DNA of 64,000 nt from Marsupella aquatica. Lineage: Eukaryota > Marchantiophyta. The position numbers and the translations under genes are program-made. The notes beneath the pieces were generated by a model. That model was not told the origin of the DNA. It ran no database searches and saw only the letters and a list, made by a program, of their open reading frames with translations. This document shows positions 31,208 through 42,100 of the stretch, in pieces (the first letter of the stretch is position 1; each line of letters starts with the position of its first letter). The stretch spans positions 310,001 to 374,000 of the forward strand of contig OZ316892.1 in assembly GCA_973895155.1 (NCBI GenBank), read 5' to 3'.

Positions 31208-31394
31208 TAGAGAAGTATATATTTGTCCTATACTTGAAACGGTTATATTAGTTTTTGTCGTATTACAACGATATAGTTTTATGTTAGCGCCTGGCGCTAG
31301 GATGGAAGTCTTCCTTATTATCATTTACTTCATTGTAATCCTATCACTACAAATGATATTTTAAATTTGTGTTTCCTGTTAGAATATATTTAAC

Positions 31395-34300
31395 TGTGAT
31401 GCCTAGACAGGAATCACTCGACCGGTTAAGTGGGTAAAGCAGGAAGGCACCCTAGGAACACCTTAGTATAGTGACAAAACAAGGAAAATATAAACAATTA
31501 GGGGCAACCATGGAACCCGGGCAGAGGCCGGAGGTAAGGCTGAGGGTGAAAACCCGATTAGGGTTAGGGCGCGTTAAGCGTCGGCGGCTAGGAAGGATCA
31601 ACGGGAAGAAGGACCGGCAGAGGAGAGGGGTAAGGAGCGCTTGCAGGAGATGGTGGCTCATTTGCGAGCACGAACTAGGCAGACGACTACGGGAGGCCAA
31701 CTACTGTCAGCTGCTTAAGCAAGCACTCGGGGAGAGAGTAGATACCGACGATCGACCTAAGGAGGGTATGAGCAACGTCAATCAAGCGGCACATTTTTGG
31801 GGATGCCTGTTCGAACGGGCAACTGAGTACATCAAGACTTACGAGGACGAGGAGTCAGAAAGGGCAGCTCGAGAACGGCAGGAGCTCGTTCGATTGTGGG
31901 AGCTGCACAAGACGGCTTTCTTAGGAGGCGAACTCATCAAGGACGAGTTCCTGTGGACGCCTACTTCCAATCAACTCGACGATCTTCTGTTTTGCAAAGA
32001 CAGCGTCGTCGGCATCCGAGAGGCCATCAAGAACTGCAACGACATACACTGGGAATTAAAGGGTAGCACGGAAAGGTGGACCCGGGCAACGGTGCTAGGA
32101 GAAACCTCCACGGCAGCAGAGATGAAGAGGAAGGGAGCCGTCAACGATGAAGCCACCCCGGCAAAAAGAACGAGGTCGGCGGCACCAAAGAAGCCAGCCG
32201 AGCAGCAGAGCAGGAGGCAGGGAGAAGCCGAAGAGGAGGAGGTCGATCCCATCAAGGCCATTCCAACCAGGGATGACACTTGGAAGGGCTGGGCGGCAAC
32301 CCTACCGGTGGAGGTGCAACTACATTTTGCACGGGAGGAGGATGCATGCTTTACGGCCATGCAGACCAAGAAGTACCAAGGCTTCATGGCCGGATCCGGC
32401 TTGGAGGCCTTTGTAAGATTACCATGGCTGAAGCCGGAGGTACCGGAATCAGACCTATTAGAATTCGTGGGGTCATGGGAACCCGAGACCAATTGCACGA
32501 GGATATATGGGAAGGATTTCTATCTTACTCCCAAGGTAATTGCCGAAGTGTTTGGCTTGCCGATGGGCAATAAGACCAAAGTTGATACCAGGAAGACCTT
32601 GCCTGACAAGGAGTTCCGGTCGTTCCCCGGGCCATCAACGAAGAATGGCTTCTTCCGGAACACCTGCACCAACCCGCACATAGGAGAGATGATCGACTTC
32701 TTGCGGGTGACCATGCATTGTAACTTGCCGAGGGCAGAGATCGGCAAGGCACAGGTCTATCTGGCAGAAAGGCCAGACCCAAGCCGGGACTACAACGGGT
32801 ACCTCCTCAACCAATTGAAGAAGATCTTAAAGGAGGAGCAGCAGGTAATCGGCATGGGGAGCGTGTCGCGGCTTGGCTATCACATGCCGCTGTTGTGCCG
32901 GTATGCCAGAGGTCAGACTTTTGCCCCGGTACTTCCCCTGCAGGTAAGGGCACCCGAGGAAGCTCCAACACCGAGGCCGTTGGCTGAGAAGCCTCCACCA
33001 CCTGTTAGTCCTACGATCGAGCAGGTGTTTAGCCCCAGGAAGGAAGACTTGCCGATGCAGCAACCAGGCATGTAGAGTCTGCTGAAACTACTGGAGAAAG
33101 AAAAGAAATCGGCATCGGCAACAACAACAACAACGGCAACGGCAACAATGCAGGACACTACTACAGAGGTAGGCCTACACCGGCTCACAAGAGAAAACCC
33201 CTTTGCTGGAGACAAGGAGAGAATCAGGCCGGAATCCAAGCCAGGTGTTCGAATGTACGTGGGAACCTCAAGCTCCGAATCTGAGGCAGAATTGCCTGAA
33301 GCTCCTACCGACAAAGAGGAGAGGGAGAAGCCGGACGTCCAAGAAGTAGAGGAGGCAGTGGAGGACTGCAGCCATGATAATTCCGGCTATGGGTCGGACC
33401 ATCACGTTCCAGGAGTAAGGACCTGTGGCCGGTTTGTCCCCACACTTCCAAGGGTAGTGCGAGGGGACCCCAACCAGCAGAGTAGCCCTGAGTCTCCCCC
33501 ACCAGATGTTGCTCCCCCGAGCTTCGACGGCATAAAACAGATGGTGCAGGAATTTCAGGAGCGAATCAAGCAGGAGGAAGAGGCCGCCCTGGCTAAGGAA
33601 AAGGATTTACCAGGAGGAGATTGGCCGGAGGACATCAGGCGGCTAGCCGAAAAAGGAAGCAAACCTCTAGCCACGATTGAAGAGATCCGCAGGACGGCGT
33701 GGGAGCAGAGGCCACGATGGGCGATGCCGATCACTTCTACTTACTCCACCTACGCTAAGAATAGAGCCATGGAGTATGGTGAGATGTGTGGGGAACTTGC
33801 GCTCGGCATCTTTGGAGAGGAGTTGGAGGTAGGACCCTTTTTCCATAGGGAGCAGTTGGAGAAGCACCAATTAGAAGAAGCGGTGGCTTTAGAGAGAAGC
33901 AAGAAGGACGAGGTCATTCGGCGGCTTAGGAGGATGGGAGCCGAGATTGAAGATCTAAGGGCGGCCAAGAAAGCCCAAGATGAACTGCGGATTAAACGAC
34001 ATGAGCTGAACATCATGCAGGGGCAGTTGGACGCCGCGCAGGCTGATAATCAGAATATCAAGGATAAACTGACTCAGACGCAGGAAGAGTTGGCCGACAC
34101 GATCAAAGAGAGGGAGAAGTGGAAGCAAGAGCTGAAGAATACAGAGGAGGCCCACATAACAGCCAACAGCCGGGCCATGGCGGAGACCCAAAGAAAGGAA
34201 TGGGCGTTGAAAGGGGAGCTCGAGAAAATCCGCGGAGCCCTTGAGCAGAAGGAGGTCGAGTTAGGGAAATCCTATCAAGGGATTATGGCGCTGCAGCAGG

Positions 34301-36051
34301 AGCTTGCGTCCCTGACGGCCAGCTTCAAGGCCGACCTAAGGGAGAAGGACGAGATGCTCGAACAGACTTACGCCAAGATGAACCAGATGGAGTCTGTCAT
34401 CATTGCAGAGCTCGACAAGGAGCTAAGAGCAACCCAGGAGGAGAGGGCTACCTTGAAGAAGGAATTGGAGGTAGCCCACAGGGAGCAGGAGGAGGCCAAA
34501 AACGAGCTGGAGGGGGCACGTAAGGACCTGGATGAAACCCAAGAGGAGTTGGAGGAAATCACGAGGAAGATGGAGAACCTACAGCGGCGGGCCGACAACC
34601 AAACAGAGCGGCTGAAGAAACAAGCCACAGTATTTAAATGCTTAGCCGCAGCAGGTCCATCTCCCGTTGGGACAAACCAGTTACCAGGGGTGGTAATTGC
34701 CGAAGGACAAGCCGCGTCAACTGCACCAGTGCCGAAAGTAAGTGGGAAGGGGAAGGGACCAGCTGCCGAGCCACCAACGAAGAAGAAGCGGAAACCTCCA
34801 GGGTCAAGGAGTAATACGACTTCACAGGCCGTGGTGATCAAGGAGGTAGACCCAGCACCGACCCTAGACAGGGTCACGGCTAAGGATCCAACTACCCTAG
34901 GGGAAGGGGAGGCCGAAGCCGAGGGAGTGGCTGAAGCCGAAGCCGTGGGAGTGGCTGAGGCCGAAGCCGTGGGTATTGCCGAGGCCGGTGTCGAGGCTGA
35001 AGCCGAAGGTGGACCCAGTCAGGCCGATGGAGAGTTGACTCGGTCAAGGGCAGGTAATCTGTCAGTAGGCGGGCCAACGGCAGTGGCTGAGGAGGAAGTG
35101 TTGGGGGCGTCCATTGAGGATCCACCACCGGTGTCGTGACGGTGCAAGGGCACCGTTCCTTTTAGGGAAGGCGGACGTGGAGGGAGGAGGCGTGAGTGGG
35201 CAGGGCGGGCGCGGATCTCCACGTTTAGGATTAGGATCAGAACCAGGAGCGGCCCTGACACTTAGCTTAGTGGGATTGCGGTCCCACTGGTAGGAGCAAC
35301 ACTTGTGCTCCTGCCTTGCTGTACATAGGTAGATTCGGGCAAGTAGATTACTGTTAAGTAGATTAGGCTTACGATGCAAAGAATGGCGGATCCACTACCA
35401 GGACAAGTACCTGGGCAGCGGGGAGCTCAGGGCCTCTTCTTTAGCAAGTTTTTAGTTTGCACCAGCCGGGCTGGGATCAAGTAGTACGAGAAGCTCTCGG
35501 TTAGTCATACAGTGACCCTTGTGTATATTCATGTTTCCTCATGCCTAAGAGCTGAATAGAGTTGGCCTCACAGCTTAGTTCGCAGAACTTGTGTATGAGA
35601 TGTACTGTTTGTATGGCAAGTGCATGGTATGACTCAGTCAGAATGAGTCATTTTGCTATTTGTGTGTCGCATTAACTTGTGTGAAGAGTGCCCACATCAA
35701 CAGAAGGAAGGAAAGTAAGCAGGGGAGTGAGAGTTGGATGTGTCGAGCTGAGAGAGGTCTTAGCGGCTTAACCAAGCCTATTGGGGATCATTCCGGCGGC
35801 GGAATCCAAACATACCTAACAGGAAGACAGGGGAAGACAGAGGAAGGCCTATATTAGGCCGGCTACGTATCTCATGACCCGATGAAGGATCTGTCCAGTA
35901 TATGTGTGTAAAATGTTAATAGTAGTAGTAGAAGGTTAGCAGCGTCCCATGCCGCTAAGCCGCGGAAACGGCCTCGCCAAGCACGAAACCTGCGGGAATC
36001 GGCTTGAGCTGGGGGGTTTCTTGGGTTTAGGGAGCCATGGGACGCACCACA
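31395..36051 (+). repeat. 5' LTR, family A (4657 bp)
   Basis: TGTGATGCC...ACGCACCACA. Near-identical to the inverted LTR at 1387-6046, and to the 3' LTR except for a ~650-bp block (34470-35100 here). It holds the long LTR reading frame at 31510-35139, then ~910 bp of noncoding DNA up to the primer site. I could not pick out a convincing TATA box. Confidence 0.93.
31510..35139 (+). pseudogene. LTR-encoded coiled-coil protein, 5' LTR copy (one stop)
   Basis: Same protein as at 2308-5931; an in-frame upstream ATG at 31471 would add 13 residues. The only lesion seen is a TAG at 33073-33075, where both other long copies read CAG, splitting it after PMQQPGM. The repeat tail (VAEAEAVGVAEAEAVGIAEA, near 34930-34980) comes from a GCCGAAGCC minisatellite. 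The frame is on the element's sense strand, upstream of gag. Because it sits in the LTR, every full element carries it twice and a solo LTR keeps it. Confidence 0.75.
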
Positions 36052-36055
36052 TTTT

Positions 36056-36068
36056 TGGCGCTAGATGG
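36056..36068 (+). other. Primer binding site
   Basis: TGGCGCTAGATGG, 4 bases after the LTR end. Identical to the site at 1370-1382. Confidence 0.7.
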
Positions 36069-36120
36069 AGGGGGCATTTCTTAAGCCGTGAGATATGAAG
36101 TTAGAACGGAAGCGTAGGTA

Positions 36121-39114
36121 ATGACTGACCTTACGCCGAGGGAAGAAAGAGTGATTCAACGGGAGAGAGCTCGACTGCAGCAGCTCGCCGGGTGGCATGA
36201 TACACAGCGACTGAGAGGGGCAGAAAGAGCTGGTAGCTCCGAAACTGGAAGTGGCGTCGAAGAAGACATACCAGAAGAAGAGTCGGTAAGGAGAAGTGAG
36301 TCTCCAACCGACATGGGGGAACCAGAGGCACGGCCAGACGAGAGGCCAGGGACCAGATTGAGCCAGCGGTCGTGCATACATTACAAAGCATTTCATGGGA
36401 GAGGAGATGAGGATCCGGACGAATGGTTGGATGATTTCGAGGGAACCGCTGCAGCAAATGGAGAATCGGCCATCAAGATGCAGATTCTTCCCGGCCTGTT
36501 CAAGGGTGAGGCTAGGCCTTGGTACAGAGCATTAGATGTGGAAGATCAAGCCATCTGGGATATCTTCAAAACACTCTTTGTTAAGGAGTTTCGACCCATT
36601 GGAACTTCAGAACTAGCAGTGCTGAAGTTGGGACAACTTCGGTTCAAGGAGAACAAATCCTTCAGGAAGTTCTTGCAACGCTTTCAGAAACTGGTAAGAC
36701 GTACAAAGACCAATGCATCTGAAGGTATGCAACTTCAATGGTTGGTGAATGCTTTGCCACAGAAGATGAGTTTTGCAATTAGGAAGGAGAACCCGGAGAC
36801 TTTAGCCGAAGCAATTAAGGATATTCAATTATACATTAATGCAGATATCACAAGCCGGAAGAAACAGCTTAAGTCTGAGAGTTCCTCATCAGAGGAAGGA
36901 TCAACCCATAAGAAAAACGATAAGAAAAAGAAACATTCTAAGAAGTCAAGAAGTGATAACTCAAGCTCGGATAGTGGGAGTAGCAAGAGTGAGTCATCTT
37001 CTAGTTCTGAAGAAGAAAAAACTAGGAAAAGGAAGGGCAGAAGGAGAGGGAAGACGAAAGTCAAGATGGAGGCTAAGCCACCAGATAACATCGTAGCCCT
37101 TACCGAGCAACTTAAGGCTAACATTGCAGAGGTAAAACCAAAGAAGAAGGTAGTACAGGAGGATAGCTCTGTATGGTGTGCCTTATGTTATAAAACCGGA
37201 CACCATAAAGATGCGTGTCCTAAGCTTAATACTAATCATGTTCGGCATGTGGCCGAGATCAGACCATGTCAGGGAGAAGTAGAGTACTTTTTGGGAGATG
37301 CCGCTGATAGTGTTTTCGGCATCAGTGAGACTGGAGCACGAGACCTATCCAACAGACCTGCATCTCTGTGGTCAGGATTAAGGAACAATCCAGGAGAGAT
37401 GTATCCTCGGATTATTCAGAACCCGTCAGTACCTCCTAGGCCGAATGTGCAAAGATTTGTGGCGTGCTATAATTGTGGTCAACCTGGCCATTTTGCTAGA
37501 GAATGCCCGAATGCACGCAAACAGGGTGATGGACAACCAGCTCAGCTATGTATGGGATGCCGACAGGAAGGTCATATGCTAGGGCAATGTCCTACTTGGT
37601 TGGCAGGCCTGGCCGCAAATCATAAGCTTTTGCCGATCAAGATCTTACCGCCAGGTACTACCCCCGGAGGAGTTCAAATCAACCACATCGAACTAGGATG
37701 GCAAGAGGATGCCGAGGCAGAGTTCGTACCATCTGATGATGAGGCCGAAGCCCTATCAACCTTCTCAGAGGAGGATTTAGATCATGATTGCTACCGGGTC
37801 TCTACTCGATCTACCAGAAGGAAGGAAAGGTGGGATGGGCTGGCCAAAAATAAAGGGAAGGTTACGGAGGAAAGGATCGACTCTTCGTCAACATCAACAG
37901 AAGGAGAAGGGAGGGCTCCGGCAATACAGGTAAGCCATGAGCCCACCAGTGAAACCAATCCTTCACAAGATAGCGACTTCAATCGAGATCATCCTAAGTT
38001 GTTCTACCCCTCTGTTACGGCTAGTGTTAAGGAACAACTAAGAGAATTAGAAACCCTGGAGAATACCGAAGCCATTGCCAAGGATGTAAAACGAGCAAAA
38101 GCATTGTTTGCTTCGGAAGACCCAACAGCTGTGGAGACTAGCGTGGCAAAACTGGCCGAATCCAAGACGGAAACACCACCAGAAGAGAAGCCGATTGTTC
38201 CCTATGACCTGGCTAAAGATGTACTAGAATCTAGAGTCTCGGCAACAGTAGGTCAACTATTGAAAAATAGCCCGTACTTCCGGAAGCAATTAAGGAAGGC
38301 TATTCTCGGCAAGCCGAGATTACCCAAGGTAGCAACCAGATCCGACGTACTAATGATAGAAGAAGATCAAGGAGCCCCAGCATTACCATTAATGATTCAA
38401 GGAGAATTATTACTACGGGTACCCATCGATGGAGGATCAGGGGTATGTATTATGATTGATTCAACAGCAAAAGGGTGGGGTCTAACACCGGAGATGACTG
38501 GAAGAGTCTTGAACATGGCCAATGGATATCAGGTCATTCCGACGGGAGTGTTAACCGGCATCAAGACAGAGATAGGAGGTATCTTCTTTAGCATTAACTA
38601 TGTAGTAATGAAGCCGGTAAATCCTACGTCATTCCGGCTATTGATTGGTAGGCCATGGCTGTACCTAGCCGAGGTAATAGAAGATTGGGGTAAAAAGCAG
38701 TTCACTTTCGGGACCCCCTCTATCACGGTATCCTGGGACACTAAGGATGACCGTAGGAAAAGCATAAGGGAAGTAGATGGGTACGATAGTGGACTGGAGT
38801 CAGCCGATGAAGTACGTTGGTTAGAATGCCTCACTAACCTAACCGAAGAAGGTGTCTTTGGACCAGAGGTACCCCCCAGCGGATTATGGCAAGAACCAAT
38901 GGAAGGTGACTTGGAAGAAGAAGACGAAGAGGTCGAGGACTGCTTTACAATAGAATCCACCTTTTTAGCTGCAATTCCGGAGGAAGTTAAGGATGTAGAC
39001 CAATTGGATGAAACGGCTAAGTGGGGAGCAGTAGCAGGGACAGTGGATTTTCTGCAGGCGTTGTGGCAGAGCCGACGGGGTCCACAACGCCATCGATCAT
39101 TGACAAGGAATTAA
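36121..39114 (+). CDS. Gag-protease polyprotein (family A)
   Basis: 997 codons, intact. The capsid domain includes GEARPWYRALDVEDQAIWD near residue 130. A Ser/Lys/Glu-rich linker (~240-330) precedes three zinc knuckles: CALCYKTGHHKDAC (~350), CYNCGQPGHFAREC (~450) and CMGCRQEGHMLGQC (~480). A spacer follows, then a retropepsin-type aspartic protease near residue 765 with RVPIDGGSGVCIM and a downstream LLIGRPWL. An acidic tail ends 94 bases inside the next frame. Gag and protease are therefore fused here, with the frame break after protease; in family B the break falls between gag and protease. Confidence 0.9.
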   Translation: MTDLTPREERVIQRERARLQQLAGWHDTQRLRGAERAGSSETGSGVEEDIPEEESVRRSESPTDMGEPEARPDERPGTRLSQRSCIHYKAFHGRGDEDPDEWLDDFEGTAAANGESAIKMQILPGLFKGEARPWYRALDVEDQAIWDIFKTLFVKEFRPIGTSELAVLKLGQLRFKENKSFRKFLQRFQKLVRRTKTNASEGMQLQWLVNALPQKMSFAIRKENPETLAEAIKDIQLYINADITSRKKQLKSESSSSEEGSTHKKNDKKKKHSKKSRSDNSSSDSGSSKSESSSSSEEEKTRKRKGRRRGKTKVKMEAKPPDNIVALTEQLKANIAEVKPKKKVVQEDSSVWCALCYKTGHHKDACPKLNTNHVRHVAEIRPCQGEVEYFLGDAADSVFGISETGARDLSNRPASLWSGLRNNPGEMYPRIIQNPSVPPRPNVQRFVACYNCGQPGHFARECPNARKQGDGQPAQLCMGCRQEGHMLGQCPTWLAGLAANHKLLPIKILPPGTTPGGVQINHIELGWQEDAEAEFVPSDDEAEALSTFSEEDLDHDCYRVSTRSTRRKERWDGLAKNKGKVTEERIDSSSTSTEGEGRAPAIQVSHEPTSETNPSQDSDFNRDHPKLFYPSVTASVKEQLRELETLENTEAIAKDVKRAKALFASEDPTAVETSVAKLAESKTETPPEEKPIVPYDLAKDVLESRVSATVGQLLKNSPYFRKQLRKAILGKPRLPKVATRSDVLMIEEDQGAPALPLMIQGELLLRVPIDGGSGVCIMIDSTAKGWGLTPEMTGRVLNMANGYQVIPTGVLTGIKTEIGGIFFSINYVVMKPVNPTSFRLLIGRPWLYLAEVIEDWGKKQFTFGTPSITVSWDTKDDRRKSIREVDGYDSGLESADEVRWLECLTNLTEEGVFGPEVPPSGLWQEPMEGDLEEEDEEVEDCFTIESTFLAAIPEEVKDVDQLDETAKWGAVAGTVDFLQALWQSRRGPQRHRSLTRN

Positions 39115-42100
39115 ATACCAAGGGATCGGCATACAAGCCGATTACGAGGGCAGAACAAATTGAGGCCCTATTAGAAGCCGAGAGAGCACAGCGGCCTAAC
39201 TCTCAGGAGCAAGAGGTGGATGAGATGGACAGACACGATCTAGAGCCAAGGCAGGAAGGGGAGCCGACCACTAATTCAAAACCAAATAGACCGGTAAGGG
39301 GACAATCTATGGACACCAAGGAAGGGACCGACTCGGCTAGTCCAGCCGAGATCCCAGTTTATGGAGGTATGAGATTAGAGAGACTGGAAGCCGAACTGGA
39401 CCCGAATTTGAAGAAGCAGATTAATATGATCCAAGCACGGCAATATCGGAAGCTCGACTTAGGAGAGGGAAGAGAACTGAACTTAGGGAGAAACCTAGCA
39501 CCTGAGCTCGAGAAAGAGATCAGTGACTTATTGATTGAATTTCAGGATGTGTTTGCATGGAGTCACCAAGATCTAAAGGGAGTAGATCCAACACTAGGGG
39601 AACATCGAATTGATCTCATGTTAGGAGCCAAATCATTTCGACAACCAATTCGAAGGATGAACCCGAAGTATTCCCTGCTGGTCAAAACAGAAATCGACAA
39701 ACTAGTGGAAGCTGGATTCATCACTCTAGTCCTGCATTCAGACTGGGTGTCTCCAATTGTGATAGTTCCCAAGAAAGCTGGACCCGATGGTAAACCCAAG
39801 ATCCGGGTTTGTCAGGATTACAGGAAGCTGAATGAAGCAACATTAAAAGACCATTTTCCTTTACCGTTTACTGATATGGTACTAGACATGGTAGCCAGTC
39901 ATGAACTATATTCATTCATGGATGGATACTCTGGTTATAACCAAATCAGGATTCGGCAGGAAGACCAAATCAAGACGGCCTTCATCACGGAATGGGGGAT
40001 CTATGTCTTCAATCGTATGCCGTTTGGACTCTGCAACGCACCAGCTATGTTCCAACGATTAATGGTGAACATTTTTCATGATTACTTGAGAAAGTTCATG
40101 GAAATCTTCATTGATGACTTTGCAGTATTCGGGAAGGCATCGAAACATGCTAAATACCTCAGGAAAACCTTCATGAGATGTAGAGAGGTGGGTCTCAAGT
40201 TACACCCAGATAAATGTTTTTTTGCAGTAACCGAGGGGGTGCTACTAGGTCACAAGGTATCAAGGAAGGGCATTGAGATTGACAAAGGTAAGCTAGCAGT
40301 ATGGCTAGATATCATGCAACCTAAGAACATAAAGGATGTAAGATCCTTCTTGGGATGCATTGGTTACTATCGCCGGTTCATCAAGGATTTTGCCAAGCTA
40401 GCTTTACCATTAACCAATATGCTCAAGGCAGGAGCAGACTTCGAACCCACACCCGAACGAGTCACAGCGGTGGTAGAATTGAAGCAGATGTTAGTAGAGG
40501 CCCCAGTCATGATAGCACCGGACTGGAACAAAGATTTTCATGTTTTTGTAGATGTCTCGGGCTTCTGTATTGGCTCAGTACTAAGTCAGTTGGATGAGAA
40601 AGGAAGGGACCATCCCATATACTTCGCAAGCCGTCAGCTTGCCGATGCCGAACGGAACTACTCTACCACGGAAAGAGAAGCATTAGGAGTCATTTATTCT
40701 TGTAAAAAGTTTAGGCATTATTTACTAGGGTACAAGGTAATCTTTCATACTGATCATGAAAGTTTGAAGTACCTAGTCAATAAGCCGGACCTTACAGGCA
40801 GAGTAGCAAGATGGATTTTGCTATTACAGGAGTTTGACTATGAGCTGAGGATCAAGCCGGGAAAGTTACATGCCAATGCCGACTTCTTTTCAAGGATCAC
40901 AGGTAAACCTGCCACGGATTGCATCGATGATCGATTCCCCGACGAGGAGCTATTCGTTGTGGAAATAGCTGGTACATGGTACCCTGAGATTTTACAATTT
41001 CTCAGCACTTCCAGATTACAGCCAGGATTAAGCCGAGAGCAAGCCGCAGTCTTTGTGCGGAAGGTCAGACAGTATCAGTGCATTAAAGGCATACTGCACA
41101 AGCATGGAATCAACGGCACGATTCAAAGGTGTTTGGAAAAGAGAGAGGTAAAACAAGTCCTACGGGCCATGCATGGAGAGGAGGCCGGAGGACATTTTGC
41201 CCCAGTAACCACGTCTAAGAAGATATTAAATGCCGGTTATTGGTGGCCCACCTTGCACAAAGATGTCTATCAGTTTATCAAACAATGCGATCCTTGTCAA
41301 CGAGCGGGAGGACCAAGGGCGTCCACCAGGCATCCACTGCACCCTATTCTACCTCTGGCACCATTCGAGAAGTGGGGTATTGATTACATTGGACCTCTGA
41401 AACCACTGACCCACCCTCGACGGAACAAGTACATAATCCTGGCTACGGATTATGCAACTAAATGGGTAGAGGCCAGACCAACAACGAAGGATGATGCAAT
41501 TACTACGGCTAGATTCATGTATGAGCAGATCTTCACCAGGTATGGAGCACCCCTAGAATTAGTTAGTGATAGAGGAACCCATTTTTTGAATGATATAATT
41601 AGTCGTTTAAATGAGCAGTATTTAGTTAAACATAGGCCTACTACTCCCTACCATCCAAAGGCAAACGGGTTGACAGAACGAGCAAACGGAATCATAGGAA
41701 AGATATTGAACAAGACAGTAGCTCAGAACAAACTCGATTGGGATGATAAATTGTTTGCTGCTGTTTTTGCTTACAATCTTGCCTATAAATCCACTACCGG
41801 TCATACACCCTTCTTCTTAACCTTTGGACAAGAAGCCCTGGTACCCATGCAACTTGAGATACCAACATTTCAAGTTACAATTGAGGAAAGAGCCTCAGCG
41901 GAGGAGAGCCTAAAGGAGCGAGAATATAGGTTAGAAGCTTTAGAGGAAGCGAGAATGATTTCAGCCGAGAGAGTAGAATATAGACAGAATATCATGAAGC
42001 AGCAGTATGATAAAAGGTTAAAAGTAGTTAGTATTCATACCGGTGATCTTGTGCTACTTTATGACAGTAGGTATAGTAGGTTTCCAGGAAAGCTTTACAC

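Larger units (their letters stand above)
17497..31299. repeat. Dispersed palindrome family TAGCGCCNGGCGCTA (about 21 copies)
   Basis: Near-palindromic 14-15-base sites at 17497, 17561, 17664, 17816, 17878, 19023, 19515, 19537, 19634, 19767, 19984, 20083, 21209, 24228, 24288, 25655, 26793, 26855, 29441, 29626 and 31285. The centre varies (CT, CG, TT, CC, CA before GGCG) and a few have one arm mutated. All lie in promoters, introns, insertions or intergenic DNA of the two transposon copies. Spacing is irregular, so this is neither a tandem array nor CRISPR. Confidence 0.9.
20191..31394. mobile_element. DNA transposon copy 2, near full length but decayed
   Basis: Accessory ParB/methylase-like genes run left (26474 to 20191) and the transposase runs right (27097 to 31207) from a shared 0.6-kb promoter region. 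The right edge is cut by the family A LTR at 31395. It contains two later insertions (21240-23440 and 29016-29330). Amino-acid similarity to copy 1 is roughly two thirds where they overlap, so the copies are old. Both gene sets carry frameshifts and stops, so the element cannot move by itself. Confidence 0.7.
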
